DNA of 64,000 nucleotides from positions 1 to 64,000 of the forward strand of contig CAXBOT010000006.1 of the NCBI GenBank assembly GCA_963977495.1, read 5' to 3'. Of the stretch, positions 33,945-42,000 are shown piece by piece (the stretch's first letter is position 1; every line of letters starts with the position of its first letter). This stretch comes from UBA1672 sp963977495 (lineage in GTDB: Bacteria > Pseudomonadota > Alphaproteobacteria > Micavibrionales > Micavibrionaceae). Position numbers and translations under genes: made by a program. The notes below the pieces were generated by a model, which ran no database searches, was not told where the DNA came from, and saw only the letters and a list, made by a program, of their open reading frames with translations.

Positions 33945-33983
33945 AAAACCGTCCGGCTTTTCCCCCGCCGAGCGGTTTTTTAT
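33945..33983 (+). terminator. Rho-independent terminator of small csbD-like gene
   Basis: AAAACCG-T-CCGGC pairs with GCCG-AG-CGGTTTT around a C-rich loop, with a T-run immediately after. Confidence 0.8.
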
Positions 33984-34033
33984 TTTTATTGTTTCATAAT
34001 GCCTTATAGAAATTTTATGCGTCCGCACAGTTC

Positions 34034-34052
34034 CCACATCGATTCCTGATAT
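34034..34052 (+). promoter_or_regulatory. Shared upstream motif, copy 4 (TTCCTGATAT)
   Basis: CACATCGATTCCTGATAT (core 34043-34052) resembles copy 3 at 31999-32020 and lies 70 bp before the small ORF at 34113. Confidence 0.35.
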
Positions 34053-34112
34053 CTAAGCGCTTAATTTATACTCACATTAAAAGCCGCTAAATGCGCAATG
34101 AAAGAAAAGATC

Positions 34113-34283
34113 ATGTTTCGTAAACGTAGAAATAAATATTGTGAAGAAATACTGCTCGCAAAACCTGTACCGAAAAATAAAAATGACGTTATTTTATACG
34201 GGGATGCTGCCATTTTCCCCGTAGATATTGTGAAAAGAAAAGAAGAAAAATCTGCCATGATCTTGTGGGGCGGAAGAAGATAA
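34113..34283 (+). CDS. Small basic hypothetical protein
   Basis: 56 residues beginning MFRKRRNKYCEEILLAK and ending ILWGGRR; an ATG 15 bp upstream is the alternative start. No family recognised. Support comes from its position behind the shared TTCCTGATAT motif and the lack of any other gene in the 496-bp gap. The RBS (AAAGAAAAG) is weak. Could be spurious. Confidence 0.35.
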   Translation: MFRKRRNKYCEEILLAKPVPKNKNDVILYGDAAIFPVDIVKRKEEKSAMILWGGRR

Positions 34284-34417
34284 CGTCGCGCACAAGTGCA
34301 GGGATGGTAAAAATTCTGTTTTTAAAACAAAGATCATTAACGCATAGTCTTTAATTGCAATCTAAAGCCAACTGTTGGCGGATGTGTGTATTCATTATTA
34401 TAAAAGGAGTGACGCAT

Positions 34418-35191
34418 ATGGTCGCGTTATTGGACTTAGCAGGGAAAAAGGGACTCATTCTGGGTATCGCCAATGAGCACAGCATTGCTTATGGCTGCGC
34501 CCATGTTTTGCGCCAAGCGGGCGCTGATCTGGCCGTAACATACGCCAATACAAAAGCAGAGCCTTATGTCAGGCCGTTGGCGGAGCAGCTGGAAGCGGCG
34601 ATAATTATGCCTTGTGATGTGCGCGATGAAGAACAGATGGCGGCGTTATTTGAGGCCGTAGAGCAAGAATGGGGAACGCTAGACTTCCTCTTGCATGCCA
34701 TAGCCTTTGCACCCAAATCTGATTTACAGGGGCGCGTGACTGATTGTTCAAAAGACGGCTTTCTTGAAGCGATGGATATTTCTTGTCACTCGTTCATTCG
34801 TTTGGCGAAACTTGCCGAACCTTTGATGAAAAACGGCGGGAGTTTATTAGCCGTGACTTATATCGGTAGCACGGAAGTCGTCAAACATTACGGTCTTATG
34901 GGGCCGGTTAAGGCGGCATTAGAATCTTCTGTACGTTATCTGGCTTCGGAACTTGGAGAGAAAAATATCCGTGTGAACGCTCTTTCGCCAAGCGCCATTA
35001 TGACACGCGCCGGATCGGGGATTGCAGGTTTTGACGAACTTCTCAAATCCACAGCTGTTAAAATGCCGCTGGATCGGATGATTGATCTCGGCGATATCGG
35101 CAATATGGCCGCTTTTTTGGTCAGTGATCTGTCCAAAAACATTACTGGTGGTGTACATATGGTCGATGGCGGATATGAAATAATTAGTTAA
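34418..35191 (+). CDS. fabI: Enoyl-[acyl-carrier-protein] reductase, FabI type
   Basis: NAD(P)H-dependent reduction of trans-2-enoyl thioesters. 257 residues; the ATG at 34418 has AGGAGT 7-9 bp upstream, whereas the longer frame starts in unlikely sequence. The Rossmann N-terminus is FabI-like (GKKGLILGIANEHSIAYGCA), with DVRDEEQM and HAIAFAPKSDLQG following. The catalytic Tyr-x6-Lys is HYGLMGPVK. The C-terminus (VNALSPSAIMTRAGSGI; GGVHMVDGGYEI) is standard. It begins a three-gene operon with a MaoC-phosphotransacylase fusion and acetate kinase (15 bp and 4-bp-overlap spacing). That partnership suggests a role in acyl-CoA/ACP redox and substrate-level phosphorylation in low oxygen rather than housekeeping fatty acid synthesis. 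Confidence 0.9.
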   Translation: MVALLDLAGKKGLILGIANEHSIAYGCAHVLRQAGADLAVTYANTKAEPYVRPLAEQLEAAIIMPCDVRDEEQMAALFEAVEQEWGTLDFLLHAIAFAPKSDLQGRVTDCSKDGFLEAMDISCHSFIRLAKLAEPLMKNGGSLLAVTYIGSTEVVKHYGLMGPVKAALESSVRYLASELGEKNIRVNALSPSAIMTRAGSGIAGFDELLKSTAVKMPLDRMIDLGDIGNMAAFLVSDLSKNITGGVHMVDGGYEIIS

Positions 35192-35206
35192 AAAGAGAAA
35201 ACACAG

Positions 35207-36607
35207 ATGACCCATTTAAAGCAGTGTATTACCAATAAAACCTACGATGAGATAAAAATCGGAGATTCTGCCACTCTGACGCGTACTCTCACCAAACAAG
35301 ATATCCAGCTTTTTGCCACTGTCACGGGCGATATGAACCCCGCACATCTGGATGAAGCCTATGCCAAGACTGATATTTTCCATCAGATTGTCGGCCATGG
35401 AATGTGGACGGCCTCAATGTTTTCTGTCCTGCTTGGGATGCAGCTCCCCGGGCCGGGCACACTTTATCTGGATCAGAGCCTAAAATTCCTAAAGCCCGTA
35501 CATCTGGGGGATACAATTACTGCCGCGGTCAAGGTGATCAAAAAAGACGATAAACACAAACATATTACATTCGAAACACTCTGTGCCAATGAAGATGGCG
35601 AACATGTTTTGGAAGGCGAGGCACTCGTCCTTGCGCCATCTGAAAAGATAAGCTGGGATGCGTTACCACTCCCCGAAGTGCAGATAAAAACGCCAGCGCA
35701 TAACTATGAACAATGGTTGATGGACAAGGCATCAGGGCTGAAGCCTTTGCGCGTGGCGGTGGTGCATCCGGTGGATATTTATTCTCTCGCAGGTGCAGTG
35801 GAAGCAGCCAAGGCTGGTGTGATGGAGCCTGTATTAATAGGGCCGGAAGATAAAATTCGCAAAGTAGCGGAAGATGCTCATATTGATTTAAGCCGCTATG
35901 AAATTGTGTCTACACCGCATAGCCATGCCGCCGCCGAAGCTGCCGTACAAATGGCACGTAACGGCGAAGTAGGGGCCTTGATGAAAGGCAAGCTCCATAC
36001 CGATGAATTGATGGAGGCGATTATTCATAAAGAAACGGGGCTGCGTACAGGAAGGCGCATGAGCCATGTTTTCATGCTGGATGTACCGCGTTACCACAAG
36101 CCGTTATTCCTAACAGATTCTGCTATTAACATCAGACCAGGCTTAATGGATAAAAAAGACATTGTGCAAAACGCGATTGATTTATTTACCGTTTTGGGAT
36201 TAGGAACGCCTAAAGTCGCCATACTGTCTGCTGTAGAAATGGTGAATGAAAACATCCCCTCTACAATTGATGCGACGGCGCTTTGTAAAATGGCAGAGCG
36301 CGGACAAATCGCGAATGGCATTGTTGACGGCCCACTGGCGTTTGATAATGCCATATCGAAAGAGGCTGCCGAAATTAAAGGCATTACATCCCTCGTGGCC
36401 GGAGATGCCGATATTCTGGTCGTACCCGATGTTGAATCCGGCAATATGCTGTATAAAGAGCTGCGTTATTTCTCGGGCGCACAAGGGGCTGGCATTGTTC
36501 TGGGGGCGAAAGTACCAATTATCTTAACCAGCCGTGCAGGCGATGCTGAAAGCCGCGTTGTGTCTTCTGCTCTGGCGCTGCTATATGCAAGAAAAGAGCT
36601 GGCATGA
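35207..36607 (+). CDS. Bifunctional MaoC-like enoyl-CoA hydratase / phosphate acetyl(butyryl)transferase
   Basis: 466 residues. Residues ~5-140 are a MaoC hot-dog hydratase with DMNPAHLDEAYA as the catalytic Asp/His motif. Residues ~170-460 are a PTA_PTB domain (RVAVVHPVDIYSLAGAVEAAKAG; GALMKGKLHTDELM; LFLTDSAINIRPGL; YKELRYFSGAQGAGIVLGAKVPIILTSRAG). The fusion is known from alpha- and gammaproteobacteria, where it lies with acetate kinase. Predicted reactions are hydration of short enoyl-CoA and conversion of acyl-CoA plus phosphate to acyl phosphate for ATP formation by AckA. Its ATG follows fabI by 15 bp and its TGA overlaps ackA by 4 bp. Confidence 0.9.
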   Translation: MTHLKQCITNKTYDEIKIGDSATLTRTLTKQDIQLFATVTGDMNPAHLDEAYAKTDIFHQIVGHGMWTASMFSVLLGMQLPGPGTLYLDQSLKFLKPVHLGDTITAAVKVIKKDDKHKHITFETLCANEDGEHVLEGEALVLAPSEKISWDALPLPEVQIKTPAHNYEQWLMDKASGLKPLRVAVVHPVDIYSLAGAVEAAKAGVMEPVLIGPEDKIRKVAEDAHIDLSRYEIVSTPHSHAAAEAAVQMARNGEVGALMKGKLHTDELMEAIIHKETGLRTGRRMSHVFMLDVPRYHKPLFLTDSAINIRPGLMDKKDIVQNAIDLFTVLGLGTPKVAILSAVEMVNENIPSTIDATALCKMAERGQIANGIVDGPLAFDNAISKEAAEIKGITSLVAGDADILVVPDVESGNMLYKELRYFSGAQGAGIVLGAKVPIILTSRAGDAESRVVSSALALLYARKELA

Positions 36608-37674
36608 AAAAACTCATCCTGACCTGCAACGCCGGATCAAATAACACAAAGCTGGCGGCATTTGATGCTCAAACGCTTGAGCAAGTGGATCATGCCGCCG
36701 CCTATAATGCGGATGACGCGATTACATGGTTCAAGGGGCATGCGCATGTTGTGGCTGTGGGGCATCGCGTCGTGCATGGTGGGCGAGAGTTTACCCGCCC
36801 CGAACGCATTACCGGTGCGGTCGTTGAAAAACTGACAGCCCTTATTCCGCTTGCTCCGTTGCATCAACCCGCGGCTCTCAAGCTCATAGACGCCGCCCAA
36901 AAACTATATCCCGACATTGCGCATATTGCCTGTTTCGATACGGCATTCCACCACACCATGCCCGATATTAATCGTCGCTTGCCTTTGCCGCGCAAATACC
37001 ATGATGAGGGACTGCTTCGTTATGGCTTTCACGGCCTGTCTTACCAGCATATCGCGGATGTCTTGCCTGAACATGCACCCGATATAGCAAAGGGGCGCGT
37101 GATTGTTGCGCATCTTGGCGGCGGGGCATCGGCTTGCGCGATGAAGGGTTTACGAAGCATAGACTCGACTATGGGGTTTTCTACGCTCGATGGTTTGATG
37201 ATGGGGACGCGGTGCGGTGCGCTTGACTCTGGTGTGCTGCTCTATTTGTTGGAAACGGATGGCGTGTCGCTGCCCAGCCTCAGTGATCTGCTCTATCACA
37301 ATGCAGGCCTGAAAGGTGTATCAGGCATCAGTGATGATATGCGCGAACTACTCCACAGCAAAACTGAATCAGCAAAAGAAGCAATAGAGCTTTACTGCGC
37401 GCTGGCCGCTAAACAAATTGCGGGTCTTATTCCGTCTATTGGAGGATTGGATGCCCTCATCTTTACGGGCGGTATTGGTGAACATGCGGAAATTATTAGA
37501 GAGAAAATAACCGCACGGTTGCACTGGATCGGGGCTTTTGGTGTCTGTGTCATCCCTACGGATGAGGAGCTTGTCATGGCGCAAGCTTGTAAGACAATTC
37601 ATAAGCATAAAGGGGGCGACAAAGCCGCAACCTCCCGCTGGATTAATGAAGGGGGTCACGCGAAAGGCAAATAG
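36604..37674 (+). CDS. ackA: Acetate kinase family (acetate/propionate/butyrate kinase)
   Basis: Makes ATP from acyl phosphate. 356 residues, shorter than the usual ~400. The family motifs are seen: NAGSNNTKL (normally NAGSSSLK), GHRVVHGG, PLAPLHQPAAL, FDTAFHHTMP, YGFHGLSYQHI, HLGGGASACAMK, STMGFSTLDGLMMGTRCG and FTGGIGEHAEIIRE. The catalytic Asp and both active-site Arg positions appear present (HRVVHGGR; TRCG). The ATGA overlap with the phosphotransacylase gene shows coupling. A second, broken copy of the 3' end of this gene is found at ~53963-54050, which implies a past duplication. Confidence 0.88.
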   Translation: MKKLILTCNAGSNNTKLAAFDAQTLEQVDHAAAYNADDAITWFKGHAHVVAVGHRVVHGGREFTRPERITGAVVEKLTALIPLAPLHQPAALKLIDAAQKLYPDIAHIACFDTAFHHTMPDINRRLPLPRKYHDEGLLRYGFHGLSYQHIADVLPEHAPDIAKGRVIVAHLGGGASACAMKGLRSIDSTMGFSTLDGLMMGTRCGALDSGVLLYLLETDGVSLPSLSDLLYHNAGLKGVSGISDDMRELLHSKTESAKEAIELYCALAAKQIAGLIPSIGGLDALIFTGGIGEHAEIIREKITARLHWIGAFGVCVIPTDEELVMAQACKTIHKHKGGDKAATSRWINEGGHAKGK

Positions 37675-37689
37675 AAGAAAATTTGCGTA

Positions 37690-37800
37690 AGAATGGCAGT
37701 GTTTGCAGTCTGGCGCTAACTATTATCTGCCGTTGTTTCACTGTTAATCGTTCAAAAACAGGAATTTTTTATAAATTTTCATCCGTTTTTATAAAAAGAG
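37690..37800. repeat. Dispersed repeat, related to 28.0 kb and to the IS6 left flank
   Basis: Starts GAATGGCAGTG, followed by TTTGCAGTCTGGCGCTAACTATT, which matches the left flank of the intact IS6 element (61.25 kb). The AT-rich continuation matches 28005-28125. It lies directly after ackA. The remaining gap to 37960 shows no gene. Confidence 0.6.
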
Positions 37801-37960
37801 ATCGTCAAATCCATAGGTACCAATGCTTTGTGTTAATTGTAGAAAATAATAACAGGGAACTATCAGTGAAAACGGTTAACTATATTAGAATTCACGGATT
37901 TTATAAGTTAGAATTTGATTTGTTTCCCGTCAGGTCTTGTATGTGTCAGTTGTCAAAATT

Positions 37961-39073
37961 TCAAGCCGCGCCATCAGGCCCGTTATCATCCTCGGCAGGT
38001 TTAAATCCGGGCACTTGGCCAGAGAGGATGCCCGCCTTGATTCCCATATCAATATTTTTGGCCTGATCGTCGTAAAACTCTATGGATTGGCCGCGCTCTA
38101 AGGCCATAAAAGCAAGTACTTCGAGGATAGGTTGTTTTGGTGCCCCTGCTAAAAAGTGCGCAGAGCCTGAGACATCTTCATCCCATTGATACAAGGTTTC
38201 AATGGCACGTAAGGCCGGGTTGCTGCCACGAGCGGTAACAATTGAGATCGCATATGGCTTGTCCTCCCCCGCATACCTTTGATTAACGCCATTATAATGA
38301 TGGAATAATTCATAGGCGGGGCCATGGTTCATAGGCACATTACGCAGGCTTCTTTCATAAGAATCATAGGCCTGAAGGCCATGTTTTTGAAAAAAATCTT
38401 CTGACGTACTATCGAAGACAACACCATCAAGGTCAAAAACGTGATGCCCGATGACACTGCCATTAAACACAGGGCGCACATTCGGGGGAAGTGAAGGCTG
38501 CCTCATCTGTATAACCCGCCCTTCAACGGCCTCGTGCGGTCTTTCAGTTTGCTCTTCTAAAGAATAAAGAGGGACAATTTCTGCCCCCCTTTCCTTGTTT
38601 TGATGCGCGTTAATATCCGGATTATTAATTCTTTTGTTTTTAGCCAGATCGTAATAGGTGGAAAAAACGCCCGCTTTATTTCCGTCTGCAGCATCTTTCA
38701 AACTGGCTGTATAAAAATGCCTAATTTTATAGGCTTCAAGAAAAGGCACGGGGGATTGCCCATTGGTGAAAAACATCCGCCCTGGTGTAATGCCTTGGTC
38801 TTGCATTGTTATAATTGCGCGTCTTGCGGTAATAGGGCTGTTTTTAGAGCATACGACGACTTCTTCAAATTCTGGATTTTCAAAGGCTTGCTTTAAATGT
38901 TTAAAACCACGTCCTAATGGTAGGGGCTCGTCGGCATGCTCCTTCATATATGCGATATAGGATTCCTTGCCCTTTTCTTTGAAAATCCTGTCCGGTTCTG
39001 ACATATCAAACAACACGCTGGTTGATATGCCTTTAATCATTTTGTCGTCAGGCTCTTTTGTTCGTCTACTCAT
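37961..39073 (-). CDS. Cytosolic 5'-nucleotidase cN-I family (PF06189-like)
   Basis: 370 residues from ATG 39073, which has GGAG 6 bp upstream; a GTG 24 bp earlier is less likely. Family pattern: KGISTSVLFDMSEPDRIFKEKG, EPLPLGRGFKHLKQAF, VVVCSKNSPITARR, GRMFFTNGQSPVPFLEAY, then the nucleotidase Asp box HHVFDLDGVVFDS (~residues 215-225) and IEFYDDQAKN near the end. These are the conserved blocks of NT5C1-type enzymes that hydrolyse AMP, IMP or deoxynucleotides. The acidic HAD-like residues are present. It lies 24 bp downstream of the nuclease fusion gene and is probably cotranscribed, suggesting it removes the mononucleotides that the nuclease releases, or a nucleotide signal. Confidence 0.72.
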   Translation of the reverse strand: MSRRTKEPDDKMIKGISTSVLFDMSEPDRIFKEKGKESYIAYMKEHADEPLPLGRGFKHLKQAFENPEFEEVVVCSKNSPITARRAIITMQDQGITPGRMFFTNGQSPVPFLEAYKIRHFYTASLKDAADGNKAGVFSTYYDLAKNKRINNPDINAHQNKERGAEIVPLYSLEEQTERPHEAVEGRVIQMRQPSLPPNVRPVFNGSVIGHHVFDLDGVVFDSTSEDFFQKHGLQAYDSYERSLRNVPMNHGPAYELFHHYNGVNQRYAGEDKPYAISIVTARGSNPALRAIETLYQWDEDVSGSAHFLAGAPKQPILEVLAFMALERGQSIEFYDDQAKNIDMGIKAGILSGQVPGFKPAEDDNGPDGAA

Positions 39074-39097
39074 TGTTTTCTCCGTTTTGCTTGTCAC

Positions 39098-42000
39098 TTA
39101 CACAACAGGATCTAATTCTTCTAACGACCTGTCCTTATCGTTATGGGGTCGTCCGGCGCGGCTGTATTTTCGGATAGGGTTGATAAATAACTTGGTTCTT
39201 TCTGACAAGATTGCAGCATCACCATGTTCTGTTACCCATGATTTTATGGCCTTGAACAATTTCTTTTTCTTTGGGTCATCGCCGATATAACGGGCATAAA
39301 GGTCAGGATCACCATCCAGTGCGTCAATTTCACCCTTGGCTTCGAGATAATGCTGATAGGCAAGAAAATCGCGCATGGCTTCGGTGCGTTCAAGGTCTTC
39401 TTCGAGCATATGGTCAGGATCAAAATCATAATGCACCTGATTGATTGTATCCATGGTTTCTTCAAGGACATTGCGTTCTTTCAAAAGGGCATTATAAAAT
39501 ATGTTTGCAGACGGAATATCATCGGCGCGCACTGATTCCACATAATCACGCACGGTTTTTGTTACATGGCGATAGGCTGAATTCATGCCTGCTTTTGCGC
39601 GCATCCGAAGCAAGTTTTGTGCGCCATGTTCCGGCCTTGCAGCGCGTCCACCGCCGCTGTCTAATTGGCGTTCCAGATCGGGATATTCATCAGGTCGTCT
39701 GTAATCATTATGGTATTTAGGTTCGTCACCGTCTTTTTGATTGTGCGCGATGCGGCCTTTGAGGATGCGCAACTCACGATCATTGTTCCATGCTTCCGAC
39801 ACTTTCTGTGCGATTGTTTTCCATTCATTTTGCGGATCGACATAATTCAAATGTCTTTTGATAACCCCCGCGCGGCGATCAAGCGTTTCTTTCGGCACTG
39901 TGCCGTTTGCTTTCACTCGCAAGCCGTAACGAGCCGGTACAACAATTGGGTTTTGTCTGAGGTCAAGCACTTCAAATACATCGTTATCGTAATCAGCCAG
40001 CATTTCTGCAATTTTTGTAGCAGGCAAATGCAGGTAATCATTCGGATCATGTTTCAGGTTAAACACCACGGCGTAGCGCTCGGAATCCATGGTGCCGATA
40101 AAAGAGCCCATTTGCGGTTTCGGGCGTTTTGCCGATGGGCTGACATAAGAGAAAATAGGATGCGGTCCGTTAAAACCCATATCCATGCCCATTATATCGT
40201 TCAGCAGGTGACTGGTGGATGCATCGGCATTGATAATCATTTGTTCTGCTAAATCGGGAGCAATATCATATTGTTTCCAAAATAAATCCATACATAGATT
40301 GGTGTCATATTGCCCGCCGTGGGCTTTCTTCTCGTCATAAGACAAACCATTTTCACGAGAAAGACTTTCCAGTGTATGGTCCATAAAATCAGCATCCGGC
40401 TTTTTGGCAACTTTATATTCCCCTGGGGCATATGCCGCCAATGCACGGGAAATGGCGCGTGTATCGATGGATATTGTTTTATAAGTTTGGTGCAAACGGG
40501 TATTGGTGTCCAGATTTCTGGCAGCTTCCTTGGCAATAAATTTTGAATCAAAACGCTCATTATGCCAGACGATTAAGGCCTTGATATCGTGGCGACTGAC
40601 TTTACCATTTTCTGACTTTTCCTCGGCCAAAGCATGAGAATGTTTTTTCACCAAAGTAAGCGCCGTATTCATTTCATCAACGAATTGTGCGGCGGGTAAG
40701 CCGTCCTCCAGATCTTTCGGGTGCGTGCCTGTTACCAGCATCGCTATGGGCGACGGCATGCGATAATCAGGGATGCGCTGGAATAATTGAATGTTTTTGA
40801 TTGTTTCGCGGGTTTCAACATCCTGAATGGTCAGGGCGAATTCACGCATAAGATGACGCATGGGTGATAAGCCGCCTGTTTCAGTGTCAGCTGCGCCAAT
40901 CGCATGAATACCTTTATCCGCAAAGACGCCTTCTTTGTATTTATCAATGCCAAAGGCAATATCCTGCTTCAAAAACCCCTGAAGATTATCGGCGTTGAAT
41001 GAGCGCGAAAGAGAAACAGGCAATGATTGTCCCATTTCGAAATGAGAATTCACCCCTGCGATACCACGCGCTGTGTCTTCGAACGTATCAACCAATTGTG
41101 CCACAAGCGAAGTGGAAATGGGCTTTATGGGCATGACGGAAGTTGAAAAACGCCCCTTTAGATAGAACTTATCGCGTGATGGTGTGTGATTGGTAACCCC
41201 GATAAATTCTGATGGCACAGTGCGATAGAATGAAACTTTTTTTCCTTTTTCTATCCGCATTTCCATAGAGCCTGTAACCACAGTCGTGTCCGCACCGACT
41301 TTTTCGGCAATCTCTAAATGTTTTTGCAATTGATGAGGTCCGCCATGGACAGGGAAGATAAACGGTACGCCGGATTCGATAATCCCGCGTTCAATCCCTG
41401 CCGCATTGTTATGGCCGGAACTGTGACGGATCATTGGTGGCCCATAGGTTGATTGCTCTGCCAACGTTTCCATGGCTTCGGCTTCTTTATCGATGGCTTC
41501 GGGTAAAATGACATGCGCCCCGTGGAACATTTCGACATAGTCTTTTAAGGCCATTCTGCGGAAATAATTATCACCTGTCGGAATGACACCTTGAAGCGGC
41601 GCAATAATATCATTGCTGCGGATGTTCCAGCGGTGTGGGGGCAGGGCATCACGCGCTGCGCGGTTAAGGGATGAAAATGCCTCATCCTGCGTTCCCGTCA
41701 CAAGCAGAGCATATTCGCCATCACGCGAAGGATCGGATAATAACGGCTCTACTTTGGTTTTCTGGGTTTGCATAATGATATCAACATCATGAAAATCCTT
41801 TGCCCATTTTTTCAGGTCATAAACTTTATCGGCATCGCGGACAAGATCTTCAACGGCTTTCCCGTCAATAATCAAGGTGCGTTTATTGGTTTGTCCCAAA
41901 GCCGCAACCAGCGTGCCGAGCCTTGTAACGTTTGATCCCAACATCGGGAAAACAAATCGTTGTTCAGCATGATCTTTGACCGTCTTTACAATATCCTGCC

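Noticed and set aside
37683..38066. 127-codon plus-strand frame after ackA
   Set aside because: It starts in repeat DNA and runs antisense into the 5'-nucleotidase gene; no domain or RBS.
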